Assembly (NCBI GenBank): GCA_030064935.1
Contig: JASJEA010000005.1
Coordinates: 1 to 34,438, forward strand
DNA: 34,438 bases
Source of the DNA: Crocosphaera sp.
GTDB taxonomy: Bacteria > Cyanobacteriota > Cyanobacteriia > Cyanobacteriales > Microcystaceae
Direction: 5' to 3'
Each line of letters begins with the position of its first letter. Position 1 is the first letter of the stretch. The position numbers were made by a program, and so were the translations under genes. The notes beneath the pieces are model-generated. The model saw only the letters and a program-made list of their open reading frames with translations, had not been told where the DNA came from and made no database searches. This document shows positions 1-7,651 of this stretch, piece after piece.

Positions 1-3
1 AGC

Positions 4-37
4 GTTGTGAAGGTGCGTTTTTAACCACCTTCACAAC
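4..37. repeat. Perfect 12-bp inverted repeat (hairpin)
   Basis: Bases 4-15 (GTTGTGAAGGTG) are exactly complementary to 26-37 with a 10-base loop. The following stretch to about 115 ends in a TGTCAA motif, like the right end of the TnpB relic near 18115, so this could be the tail of an IS200/IS605-type element lying mostly outside the window. No coding frame stays open across it. The hairpin is certain; its identity is a guess. Confidence 0.4.
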
Positions 38-115
38 ATCTGCTTAGAATCCTTTGTGTTTCAACCAAAGGAGATGTCAAAGCGTCAGCTTAACGGTGGG
101 AGTGTCAACAGAACA

Positions 116-472
116 ATAATCATATTATTTCCCCTTCTTTACCCCGCTTTTTAAGATGATTCCTTACTATCTAGAGCTTATCTACCTCCTTGGCTCGGAA
201 TAACAATTAATAAAGAAAAAAATACCCTAAAAAGGATATTTTTCAATGAAAATGTTTTTTTCGAGGAGTTATGACATCAAACCTTGATGATTCCCCTTGA
301 GGACTATGCTTATGGTGATAGTCCTCTTTATAATCATACCAAATCTGCCTTTCAATAAAGCGTCTTAGAACACATTATGGGGCAGATAGTTGCTCCTAAC
401 CCTGAAAAAGCCCCACAGAAAGCGATATAGCCCCACTTGCGGAGCCATACAGCTAATTGGAGTCTAGACACC
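116..472. other. Gene-free stretch upstream of repeat A1
   Basis: No open frame with coding character is visible on either strand. The stretch contains one terminator-like hairpin (299-326) and otherwise A/T-rich sequence. A short open stretch near 376-430 resembles nothing I recognise. Confidence 0.5.
299..330 (+). terminator. Terminator-like hairpin
   Basis: GAGGACTAT (299-307) pairs perfectly with ATAGTCCTC (318-326) around a 10-base loop and is followed by TTTATAAT. It would stop plus-strand transcription entering from left of the window. The T-run is short, so efficiency is uncertain. Confidence 0.5.
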
Positions 473-566
473 TGAGTTCGATTTAAGGAAATCTGAAGAC
501 AACTTACTCAAATTAGCAGTCTCAAACCCTCATTGTCTCGTTTAAAAACTCATAGCTGGGAACTCA
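473..566. repeat. 94-bp MITE-like repeat A, copy 1
   Basis: This segment aligns along its whole length with 3240-3333. Both copies are 94 bp and begin with TGAGTTCG. This copy ends GGAACTCA, giving 7 of 8 matching bases in terminal inverted repeats. A conserved internal block reads CATTGTCTCGTTTAAAAA. It ends three bases before the stop codon of the minus-strand sulfur-carrier gene. No ORF is present. It looks like a small non-autonomous element; no convincing target duplication is visible. Confidence 0.65.
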
Positions 567-568
567 CG

Positions 569-844
569 TTAGCCACCAGCAACTGCCGGAACAATACTCA
601 CTTCATCTCCATCATTTAAAGCGGTTGCGGTATCGCTTAAAAAGCGAATATCTTCACTATTCACATAAAAATTCAAGAAGCGACGAGGGACACCATTTTC
701 GTCGCATAAACGCTCCTTAATACCAGGAAACTCCTTGTCCAAGGTTTCAATTAACTCAGCCACATCACCAGCACTACATTCTAAGGTAGCTTGATTGTTG
801 GTGTGCTTTTGCAAAGGAGTGGGAATTAATACTTTTACAACCAT
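569..844 (-). CDS. ThiS/MoaD-family sulfur carrier protein
   Basis: A 91-residue beta-grasp (ubiquitin-like) protein ending in Ala-Gly-Gly. The C-terminal Gly-Gly is the signature of sulfur carriers that are adenylated and converted to a thiocarboxylate by an E1-like enzyme. The ATG at 844 gives a start [11 protein letters not shown] that fits the first beta strand; an upstream start at 865 would add seven residues of no obvious value. It follows threonine synthase on the same strand, but a terminator-like hairpin separates the two. The pairing recalls mycobacterial CysO with CysM, where the carrier donates sulfur to a PLP enzyme. Whether this one serves molybdopterin, thiamine, cysteine or another pathway cannot be told from sequence. 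Confidence 0.85.
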   Translation of the reverse strand: MVVKVLIPTPLQKHTNNQATLECSAGDVAELIETLDKEFPGIKERLCDENGVPRRFLNFYVNSEDIRFLSDTATALNDGDEVSIVPAVAGG

Positions 845-893
845 AGTTATCCAAAAATGAACCAATTATCAATAATGATGGCTAAAAATTGCC

Positions 894-938
894 AAAAAAA
901 CAGCCGTCAAGGATACAAGAAGGGAAACCCTGACGGCT
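894..938 (-). terminator. Intrinsic terminator after thrC
   Basis: Read on the minus strand, AGCCGTCA (938-931) pairs with TGACGGCT (909-902) and is followed by seven T residues (900-894). It lies 10 bases past the thrC stop and before the sulfur-carrier start at 844, so read-through or a separate promoter must supply the carrier gene. Confidence 0.7.
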
Positions 939-948
939 TTAAGGGGGA

Positions 949-2304
949 CTAAACGAGAACTTCTTGCCAATCTAGACGATCTAAGGTGCGAGAACGTTCC
1001 AATGCACGCTCAAAACTATCCAACTTAGGCTCAATGAGTAAAGGTTGACCAATGTACTCTTGTACTGCTTCCTGGGTTTTCAGTCCATTTCCAGTGATGT
1101 AAACCACAGTGGTTTCATCAGCATCAATTTTACCCTCTTCTACCAACTTCTTGAGAACAGCAATGGTAGTTCCTCCAGCAGTTTCGGTAAAGATGCCTTC
1201 GGTTTCAGCTAATAACTTAATCCCTTCAACAATCTCAGCATCGGTCACACTTTCAATATTACCATTGGTCTTACGAGCAATATCTAAAGCGTAGTAACCG
1301 TCTGCGGGGTTGCCAATGGCAATAGACTTAGCGATGGTATTGGGTTTGACAGGGGTAACAAAGTCCCGCCCTTCCCTGAAAGCACTGGCAATGGGGGAAC
1401 AGCCTTCTGCTTGTGCGCCACTGAAACGCACGGCTTTATCTTCCACTAACCCGGTTTTGATGAACTCTTGGAACCCTTTGTAAATCTTGGTATAAAGGGA
1501 ACCGGATGCTAAAGGTGCAACCACATGATCCGGTAATTTCCAGCCCAACTGTTCGGCAACTTCAAACCCTAATGTCTTGGAACCCTCAGAATAGTAAGGA
1601 CGTAAATTGATGTTAACAAAGCCCCAACCGTAAGTGTTACCTACTTCACAACAGAGACGGTTGACTTGATCGTAGTTACCCTGAACTGCCATTACAGTAG
1701 GATTGTAAACGAGAGTTCCCAACACTTTCCCTGCTTCTAAATCGGAGGGAATGAACACACAACAATCTAATCCTGCATGGGCAGCGATCGCTGCTGTGGA
1801 ATTGGCTAAATTCCCGGTACTAGCGCAGGAAACGGTGGTAAACCCTAATTCTCTAGCACGGGTTAAGGCGACGGAAACTACTCTATCTTTAAAACTTAGG
1901 GTGGGCATATTCACCGCATCGTTTTTGATGTAAAGATTTTTAAGACCCAGGCGACGGGCGAGACGAGTAGATTTAACGAGGGGAGTCATCCCTGTGCCAA
2001 CATCGATAGGATTTTCGCTTTCTACAGGCAAAAATGCTTTATAACGCCAGATAGAATTGGGGCCAGCTTCTATAGTGGCACGACTTACTTGGTTTCTAAT
2101 CGCCTCATAATCGTAGGCCACTTCCAACGGAGAAAAGGTTTCTTCGCAAACATGAAGGGCTTTGAGGGGATATTTAACCCCACCTTCTTTAGAAACAAGG
2201 TGAGTGAACGTGGGTGCAAAGCCTGGTGTTGTTTGGGTTTGAGTTGCCTGGGTCATAGTTGGGTACTGAGTAACATTTTCGTCAATCTTTTTGGATAGTA
2301 ACAC
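949..2304 (-). CDS. thrC: Threonine synthase
   Basis: A fold-type II PLP enzyme of 451 residues that converts O-phosphohomoserine to threonine and phosphate, the last step of threonine synthesis. The PLP lysine lies in LSFKDR (about residue 139) and the phosphate/substrate loop is STGNLANS (about 173-180); a glycine-rich ASGSL loop follows. The start at 2304 is GTG, with GAGG ten bases upstream. An internal ATG at 2256 (MTQATQTQ) gives a 435-residue protein that fits the family as well but has no clear ribosome site. It lies downstream of a 19-bp palindrome and upstream of a sulfur-carrier gene. Because CysM-like enzymes share this fold, a sulfhydrylase side role is conceivable, but overall resemblance is to ThrC. 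Confidence 0.93.
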   Translation of the reverse strand: MLLSKKIDENVTQYPTMTQATQTQTTPGFAPTFTHLVSKEGGVKYPLKALHVCEETFSPLEVAYDYEAIRNQVSRATIEAGPNSIWRYKAFLPVESENPIDVGTGMTPLVKSTRLARRLGLKNLYIKNDAVNMPTLSFKDRVVSVALTRARELGFTTVSCASTGNLANSTAAIAAHAGLDCCVFIPSDLEAGKVLGTLVYNPTVMAVQGNYDQVNRLCCEVGNTYGWGFVNINLRPYYSEGSKTLGFEVAEQLGWKLPDHVVAPLASGSLYTKIYKGFQEFIKTGLVEDKAVRFSGAQAEGCSPIASAFREGRDFVTPVKPNTIAKSIAIGNPADGYYALDIARKTNGNIESVTDAEIVEGIKLLAETEGIFTETAGGTTIAVLKKLVEEGKIDADETTVVYITGNGLKTQEAVQEYIGQPLLIEPKLDSFERALERSRTLDRLDWQEVLV

Positions 2305-2328
2305 GGGTAAAAATCCTCGTCAAACATA

Positions 2329-2347
2329 CCCGACTAAATTAGTCGGG
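2329..2347. promoter_or_regulatory. 19-bp palindromic operator candidate (Rrf2/IscR-like)
   Basis: CCCGACTAAATTAGTCGGG is a perfect palindrome about a central A, in the 81-base space between divergent thrC and the thioesterase. It fits the core of the IscR type 1 site as I recall it (YYGACTRWWWYAGTCRR). On the minus strand it sits between a weak -35-like TTAATC and a -10-like TATGTT spaced 18 bases apart, a position suited to repression of thrC. It could instead be read as a short plus-strand hairpin followed by T-rich DNA. The palindrome is seen; the regulator is inferred. Confidence 0.5.
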
Positions 2348-2385
2348 ATTAATTTTTCCGTATTTTTTGGCATACTAGCTCTGTA

Positions 2386-3153
2386 GTGTTCAAAGGGTTA
2401 ATACCGTTGGAGAAAAACCCCTGGATTAAGTTTCCACCACTGAATGATCAAGCCAAGTATCGTTTATTCTGTTTTCCCTATGCTGGGGGGGGAAGCAACA
2501 TTTTTCGTCGGTGGCCAACTCAGTTATCGAAAATGGTTGAAGTGTGCAGTATTAGATTACCTGGAAGAGAACGGAGAATCCGAGAAACATCGATTACAAA
2601 CCTTGATTGTCTACTCGAAACCATGACTCCTTATTTGCTTCCTTATTTGGATAAACCCTTTGCCTTTTTTGGTCATAGTATGGGAGCATTAATCAGTTTT
2701 GAATTAGCTCGTTATTTATTTAAAAATCAAGGTTTATGTCCTTTTCATTTGTTTATTTCAGCTTATCGATATCCTAAAATCAAAAAGAGTCAACCTCCCA
2801 TGTCTAATCTACCTGAATCTCTTTTTATTGAAGAGATTCGTCGTCTTAATGGAACCCCTCAAGCCGTATTGGAAGAAGAAGAATTGATGAAAATATTAGT
2901 GCCGATTTTAAGGGCTGATTTTTCCATTTTAGAAACCTATGTCTATCAAGATTATCATCCATTAAATTGTCCGATTACTGTTTTTGGTGGATTAGAAGAT
3001 AAAAGGATAACTAAAGAAGAACTAGAGGCATGGAGTGAAGGAACCCAGGTATCTTGTTCACTTAATATGTTTCCAGGTGATCACTTTTTTATTAATTCAC
3101 AAGCATCTAATATGTTACCGATTATTGACCAGGCTTTTCGAGGATTAAACTAA
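2386..3153 (+). CDS. Type II thioesterase (GrsT/TEII family)
   Basis: An alpha/beta hydrolase of 255 residues. The family removes aberrant acyl groups from carrier proteins of nonribosomal peptide and polyketide synthases. FCFPYAGGG (about 28-36) forms the oxyanion region, GHSMGA (96-101) carries nucleophile Ser98, LEDKRI carries Asp205 and GDHFFI carries His233, so the triad is complete. The annotated start is GTG at 2386 with no clear ribosome site; TTG at 2407 has AAGGG nine bases upstream and gives a more typical N-terminus. No synthetase lies in the window, so its partner is elsewhere or it acts as a general editing hydrolase. Divergent from thrC; a terminator follows. Confidence 0.88.
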   Translation: MFKGLIPLEKNPWIKFPPLNDQAKYRLFCFPYAGGGSNIFRRWPTQLSKMVEVCSIRLPGRERRIRETSITNLDCLLETMTPYLLPYLDKPFAFFGHSMGALISFELARYLFKNQGLCPFHLFISAYRYPKIKKSQPPMSNLPESLFIEEIRRLNGTPQAVLEEEELMKILVPILRADFSILETYVYQDYHPLNCPITVFGGLEDKRITKEELEAWSEGTQVSCSLNMFPGDHFFINSQASNMLPIIDQAFRGLN

Positions 3154-3182
3154 ATTTAGACTAAGATTTAACCCTTATTGAG

Positions 3183-3223
3183 AAAAGACACGGCGAATCA
3201 GAATCAAGTCACCGTGTGTTTTT
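3183..3223 (+). terminator. Terminator after the thioesterase gene
   Basis: ACACGG (3188-3193) pairs with CCGTGT (3212-3217), extended by A-run/T-run pairing (3183-3186 with 3219-3223) across one mismatch, and ends in GTTTTTC. It lies 30 bases after the stop codon. Confidence 0.6.
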
Positions 3224-3239
3224 CTATCTTCTAGTAGCC

Positions 3240-3333
3240 TGAGTTCGACATAAGGACATCCGAGGACAACTTACTAAAATCAGCAGTATAAAAGCCTCAT
3301 TGTCTCGTTTAAAAAATCATGAATCCGAACTCA
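3240..3333. repeat. 94-bp MITE-like repeat A, copy 2
   Basis: Second full copy of the 94-bp repeat, with perfect 8-bp terminal inverted repeats TGAGTTCG (3240-3247) and CGAACTCA (3326-3333). It has the same orientation as the copy at 473-566 and likewise lies just beyond the 3' end of a minus-strand gene (17 bases from the protease stop). Non-coding. Confidence 0.65.
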
Positions 3334-3349
3334 CTAAGGCAGCCCAGTT

Positions 3350-5605
3350 TCAAATTTGGCGTTTTATCTTCAAAGACCAATGATTGAGTTTGCCAAGGTC
3401 TAACCCAGCTACATCAGCAACCATTAGCTTCCAGTTTCCTTGAGTCGATTCTCCTATCAATTGTTGTAAACCAGGTGTGGTTTGGAGTGTATAATCCTTA
3501 ATAAGATTATCCTCTGAACCGCCACTGCGACTGTGTAAATCAACTTTTGTGTTTTGAGGAGAAATCAAGGAGACGATTAAATCACCGATATAGGTATGGG
3601 TGAGATCAACAGACACCTCAATATCTTGCACCTGCCCCGACGTATGACTGATTAAAGTACGTTGAATACCCGTAGGATTATGGTCAGGAATTCTTACCCC
3701 AGGAGACTCTTCCAACAAAATCACATCTCCCTCTCCCGCAATTCCTTTAACCTCGATTTCCCAACGATTCAAACGTCCATAATCAATTCGGGCTAAGTCT
3801 TGAACTTGTAATATCCATTCTCCACTCAGAGATTGACCCATCAAATTACGCAACTCTGGGGTTGAGGTGAAGTCAAAAGTATATTTGAGATCGTCGGCTC
3901 GGCCTCCTTGTCGATTATGCAACACCACTGCAGTTCCGGATGGGGCTAATAAGGTGACCCGCAAATCGCCCCGATAGGTATGAGTAATATCAACACTGAC
4001 CTTGATTGAGGAAATTCTGGCGGATTCTGTGAACCCGATGACATCACGAATGCCAACTGGACTATTATCGGGAATGTCTTTTGCCGGACCAGAAGCTCTC
4101 TTAAAGATATCCCCTTTAAGGTTTTGTGCCGCCAAAACAGCTTGAGCCGCATCAATTCGGCCATATCCATATTGCTGGCTCCATCCATCAGCATTGTACT
4201 GACCATTAACGGGGTCAATCTTAATCGCTGTTTCTCGCAAGATATTTCTCACCTCAGCCGCACTCAGGGATGGATTGACACTAAGCATTAATGCAGCGAC
4301 TCCTGCCGCCAGAGGGGTAGCTGCTGATGTGCCACTGAAACCACTGTCATCTTCCGCTTCGCAATAATCACCTAATGCCCCAGCATTTTTGTTATAGCCA
4401 TTACTCCCTTGAATATCAGTGGTTTCAATTCTTCGGGTTCCACCACCACTGGGGGCAACAAAATCAATTCCTTGACCATAACTGCTGTAGAATGCGCGAC
4501 GATCTTGATTGGTACTAGCACCAACTGCAATGGTTTCTGCCATGCTGGCAGGGTAATAGATAGGTGTTACACCATCATTGCCCGTTGCACAAAACACAGG
4601 GATGCCTTTACCATTTCTGCCACTACTAATCACTTTTCTGATGGCGGCCGAAAGGGTATTATTCGGTGAAATGCTCCAAGAACAAGAAATAATATCTCCA
4701 TGTTCAGCAGCCCATTCAAAGGTTTGCGCCCATGTTTCCCAGGTATGGGCCCCAGCAGCACGCAAGGGGATAATTTTGCAGTTGGGGGCAATTCCAACCA
4801 CCCCTTGACCATTTTGAGCGGCGGCTACAATCCCAGCACAGGCTGTGCCATGAGGTCCCGATGGATTAGAGGCATCATCATCGTTATTATCAAAGTCCCA
4901 ACCTGGGCCGATATTAGCTTTTAGATCGGGGTGATTAATATCGACACCACTATCGTGGATCACAACTCGAATATCAGGCGCACCCTTACTAACTTCCCAT
5001 GCGTTTAATGCTTTAACATCTGCTCCTACAACGCCGCCACCTTGACCGGTGTTATTGAGATGCCATTCATCGGTGAATTTTTGATCCGTTGGGGCTGCTA
5101 CTGCCATGAAAACTGCATTCTGTAGAGCATTGGGTTCGGCAAATTCAACCCCTGGTTCGGCCGCCAAATCGTTAGCAATTGTTAGGGGCGCATCCCCGTC
5201 TCGATCTAAAACACGAATCCGCCAGATATCACTGGTATCATCCAAAATAACGGTGTTGTAGTTTTCACATAATTGGCGGCGATTTTCACGACTAACAGAT
5301 CCTTCAAAGCGCACCAAGACTTCATCGGTTAAGATGAATTCGAGGCCATTCGGGTCAAGAAAAGCACTCCTTACGCTGTATACATCTTCATCATGGCGAA
5401 CTTCCTCTAGTTTGGCGGAATCCCCTCGCAGCACGACAAAATTAGCAGGTACTTCTGTGTTCATCCCTAGCCGACTAGAGCTTGCGAGCCTGGTAGCTAC
5501 ATGGTTTAGATTATGATTTCTTTCAGGTGTCACTAATCCCACTGTCTTTAGGGGTTTTAGGGGAACTTTCTGGCCATCTACTGTATAAAACATTTGTTTT
5601 TCCAT
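3350..5605 (-). CDS. Subtilisin-like serine protease with two P domains (PrcA-like)
   Basis: An S8-family peptidase of 751 residues. The triad is complete: Asp218 in IHDSGVDI, His253 in GPHGTACAG and Ser427 in FSGTSAATP, with oxyanion Asn343 in ATGND. An N-terminal region of about 170 residues looks like a propeptide. After the catalytic domain come two P/Homo-B domains (about 500-620 and 630-750), each with the pattern DhTHTYxGDLxVxLhxP. No classical signal peptide is visible. The build resembles the Ca2+-dependent cyanobacterial protease PrcA, which also carries P-domain sequence. The ATG at 5605 is preferred because GGGAGA lies seven bases upstream; the TTG at 5620 lacks this. Monocistronic. 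Confidence 0.9.
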   Translation of the reverse strand: MEKQMFYTVDGQKVPLKPLKTVGLVTPERNHNLNHVATRLASSSRLGMNTEVPANFVVLRGDSAKLEEVRHDEDVYSVRSAFLDPNGLEFILTDEVLVRFEGSVSRENRRQLCENYNTVILDDTSDIWRIRVLDRDGDAPLTIANDLAAEPGVEFAEPNALQNAVFMAVAAPTDQKFTDEWHLNNTGQGGGVVGADVKALNAWEVSKGAPDIRVVIHDSGVDINHPDLKANIGPGWDFDNNDDDASNPSGPHGTACAGIVAAAQNGQGVVGIAPNCKIIPLRAAGAHTWETWAQTFEWAAEHGDIISCSWSISPNNTLSAAIRKVISSGRNGKGIPVFCATGNDGVTPIYYPASMAETIAVGASTNQDRRAFYSSYGQGIDFVAPSGGGTRRIETTDIQGSNGYNKNAGALGDYCEAEDDSGFSGTSAATPLAAGVAALMLSVNPSLSAAEVRNILRETAIKIDPVNGQYNADGWSQQYGYGRIDAAQAVLAAQNLKGDIFKRASGPAKDIPDNSPVGIRDVIGFTESARISSIKVSVDITHTYRGDLRVTLLAPSGTAVVLHNRQGGRADDLKYTFDFTSTPELRNLMGQSLSGEWILQVQDLARIDYGRLNRWEIEVKGIAGEGDVILLEESPGVRIPDHNPTGIQRTLISHTSGQVQDIEVSVDLTHTYIGDLIVSLISPQNTKVDLHSRSGGSEDNLIKDYTLQTTPGLQQLIGESTQGNWKLMVADVAGLDLGKLNHWSLKIKRQI

Positions 5606-5620
5606 GACAATTTCTCCCAA

Positions 5621-6022
5621 AATTGCTGCACATTAATGTTGCTGGACACAATGACATTCATCTTGTAGATTAAAGATTGTCGATTGGATAGTAATCAGCC
5701 CTTTGCCCAATGTTTGAGCAGAACAATCCGTTTTTAGTCACTCAAGTAATCGGAATTGAATTGCAATCAGTCACGCCATCTCTTTTCCTCCTCAAAGACG
5801 CAACCCGACACTGTATTTAGCCTATCGACTACATATCTAGCAAAATCAAAGCCCTGCCCTCTAGACAGGAACCCAAACTAGATATCCAGGATTCTCTCCT
5901 ATGGACAACCCATCACAGGATGATTTTGTTTATTCTTAAGCGTGTATTATCATTTAACTCGAACCAACTTCATTATCGTCTAAATTTTTTAAGATCACTC
6001 TTAATTGTTAAGGATCTTTACA
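5621..6022. other. Non-coding gap between protease and GST genes
   Basis: About 400 bases holding the divergent regulatory regions of the protease (minus) and GST (plus) genes. No conserved ORF, tRNA or strong terminator is visible, and I could not place a convincing sigma-70 promoter in either direction. Confidence 0.5.
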
Positions 6023-6052
6023 ATGGCAGCATTAAAACATGAAGGTCACTAA
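6023..6052 (+). CDS. Possible 9-residue leader peptide before the GST gene
   Basis: ATG at 6023 follows AAGGAT with seven bases of spacing and encodes MAALKHEGH. Its TAA stop overlaps the GST start codon by one base (TAATG). Translation of this short frame would couple to the GST gene, whose own ribosome site (GAAGG) lies inside it. Too short to score as coding on its own; conservation across relatives would decide. Confidence 0.3.
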   Translation: MAALKHEGH

Positions 6053-6774
6053 TGACAAAAAAACCTAGTTTATTTTATTTTAATGATGGCAAAGGCAGAG
6101 CAGAACTAATTCGGCTTATTTTTGTCTGTGGTAAAATTCCCTTTAATGATCAAAGAGTCTCTGTTTCTGAATATATTTCAATGCGAGATCAAGGAAAGCT
6201 ACCCTTTGAGCAATTTCCTATTCTCATCGTAGGTGATCAGAGCATCAGTCAATCTTGTGCTATTGCTCGTTATGCTGCTAGGATGTCTGGCTTATACCCA
6301 TCAGGTGATATCGAAGCTGCTTTATCCGATATGGTGGTTGATGCTTGGCGAGACTTATTAGACTTATTTTATGACTGTTATGTTGATCGAGTAACTAAAG
6401 AGGGAAAGTTGGTAATGACGATGCGCTCTGAGGGAGAAAAAGTAGAAAAACTTAATCGATTTTTTAAAATTATTTTTCCCGTACATCTTAATACCTTTGA
6501 ACAAATGATTTCTAATAATAGTAATTCTTCCTTTTTGATTACAAATTCAATCACTTGGGCAGATTTAGCTATCTTTGATTTATTAGATACATTAGACCCC
6601 TATGCTTCCCATTGGACTGATGAATCAACCTTATATTATGTTAAAGAACCATTTGGACCTTTTGAACCTCCTCAAGATTTGTTTAAAGATTATCCTCAAT
6701 TAGAAGCATTGAAAAAAATCATTAGTGAAATACCACAAATTTCTGCTTGGCTTTTGAGAGAAAAGTCCAACTAA
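6052..6774 (+). CDS. Glutathione S-transferase, sigma-like
   Basis: A 240-residue two-domain GST. The N-terminal thioredoxin-like part begins LFYFNDGKGRAELIRLIF with the sigma-class catalytic Tyr (about residue 8), contains FPILIVGD with the cis-proline, and has the glutathione-binding QSCAIARYAA. The helical C-terminal domain carries the motif SITWADLAIFDLL. The family conjugates glutathione to electrophiles or acts as an isomerase in the cytosol; the substrate is unknown. GAAGG five to six bases upstream supports the ATG. Downstream is a Ycf49-like gene 98 bases away, probably a separate unit. Confidence 0.87.
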   Translation: MTKKPSLFYFNDGKGRAELIRLIFVCGKIPFNDQRVSVSEYISMRDQGKLPFEQFPILIVGDQSISQSCAIARYAARMSGLYPSGDIEAALSDMVVDAWRDLLDLFYDCYVDRVTKEGKLVMTMRSEGEKVEKLNRFFKIIFPVHLNTFEQMISNNSNSSFLITNSITWADLAIFDLLDTLDPYASHWTDESTLYYVKEPFGPFEPPQDLFKDYPQLEALKKIISEIPQISAWLLREKSN

Positions 6775-6872
6775 TCAAAGATTAGTTGAAACTGCTAAAA
6801 TTTTTAAAATTATAAATCATTGATAACTATGTTAGCTTAAACTGAAAGAGTCTATCTATTAGGATATAACTG

Positions 6873-7199
6873 ATGAATGCACTTTCAATTCCGACTTGGA
6901 TGGTTCATGTTTCTAGTGTTATTGAGTGGACAGTTGCTATTTTATTTGTCTGGATATTTGCTGAAGCGAGTCATAAATTATATTGGCGATCGCTTTCCTG
7001 GGGAATGTTACCCGCTTTAGTCAGTGCTATGTGTGCTTGTACATGGCATTTTTTTGATAACTCACCCTCATTAAATTGGTTAGTCACCTTACAAGCTTCT
7101 TTAACTGTTGTTGGTAATTGCACCCTTTGTTTAGCAGCTTGGTGGATTTTTCGCTCATCTAACAACTTAGTAGCTGAAAATAAGAGTAAAACAGAATAA
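6873..7199 (+). CDS. Ycf49-like membrane protein (DUF2499)
   Basis: A 108-residue integral membrane protein with about three hydrophobic helices (about 13-32, 40-58, 70-94). The pattern IPTWMVHVSSVIEW near the N-terminus and ACTWHFFDN in the middle is typical of DUF2499, a family of cyanobacteria and plastids sometimes labelled Ycf49. Its role is not established; a thylakoid or plasma membrane location is likely. Immediately downstream (16 bases) lies a disrupted rubredoxin-like frame, which may once have been co-transcribed with it. Confidence 0.82.
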   Translation: MNALSIPTWMVHVSSVIEWTVAILFVWIFAEASHKLYWRSLSWGMLPALVSAMCACTWHFFDNSPSLNWLVTLQASLTVVGNCTLCLAAWWIFRSSNNLVAENKSKTE

Positions 7200-7215
7200 A
7201 TAAAGGAAAATATCA

Positions 7216-7387
7216 ATGAAGACATCGAAAATCGGAAGAGTGCCTATTTTTGATCCTGGCTGGGACTACTTTTATGGAAATACCAGAGGATTGGATTTGT
7301 ACCATTTGTGGAGCAGTCAAAAAACTGTTTGTACCTTATGAACAACCAGCAGCAGCCGATTCAAGAAGTCAGAAGTCAGAAGTGTGA
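7216..7387 (+). pseudogene. Broken rubredoxin-like gene
   Basis: One frame from the ATG at 7216 reads MKTSKIGRVPIFDPGWDYF. The next frame reads FMEIPEDWICTICGAVKKLFVPYE, a close match to the C-terminal half of rubredoxin (IPEDWxCPxCGAxK.xF) with its CxxC metal site. The first CxxC should fall around 7236-7255, where two frames each hold part of the expected CxxCxxxFDP pattern, so at least one or two small indels have broken it. The remnant ends in short direct repeats of GTCAGAA and runs into repeat B. Only half an Fe(Cys)4 site can be made in any single frame. Confidence 0.5.
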
Positions 7388-7388
7388 A

Positions 7389-7556
7389 GTCAATCAGAAT
7401 GTAGAATTTAGAATTACCTCGACCTCAAGTTGGAGGCTTGAAACAAGGAAAATTCCTCTTCTGTTGGTCGATTTAATATGGCGAGGTTTCCTCGCCATCC
7501 CTCGACAGCTTTTCATCACCTTGAAAGAGGAGGATTGGAACCCTTTTTTTCGGTCA
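7389..7556 (+). repeat. Dispersed repeat B, copy 1, with inserted hairpin
   Basis: This matches the reverse complement of 13114-13237 (shared blocks CAATCAGAATGTAGAAT, CAAGTTGGAGGCTTGAAAC, CTTGAAAGA and GGAACCCTTTTTTT). Relative to that copy it carries about 50 extra bases including a 9-bp perfect hairpin, ATGGCGAGG-TTT-CCTCGCCAT (7478-7498). An open frame at 7308-7583 crosses the repeat and is not taken as a gene. Confidence 0.6.
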
Positions 7557-7567
7557 GAAGTTTCAAT

Positions 7568-7605
7568 GTCGAAAAGCTTTTGAAGCAATCATAGTGCTTT
7601 TCGAC
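7568..7605. repeat. 10-bp inverted repeat
   Basis: GTCGAAAAGC (7568-7577) pairs exactly with GCTTTTCGAC (7596-7605) around an 18-base loop, between repeat B and the TIGR03790-type gene. It has no T-run on either side and could be a weak transcription barrier or part of a mobile sequence. Confidence 0.45.
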
Positions 7606-7651
7606 CCATTATTTTCTCTAAAAAGTTGATTGTTCTCTATTATTAAAATTT

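Noticed and set aside
7308-7583. Plus-strand ORF of 91 codons
   Set aside because: It crosses the rubredoxin relic and repeat B; the translated sequence is repeat-derived and has no protein character.
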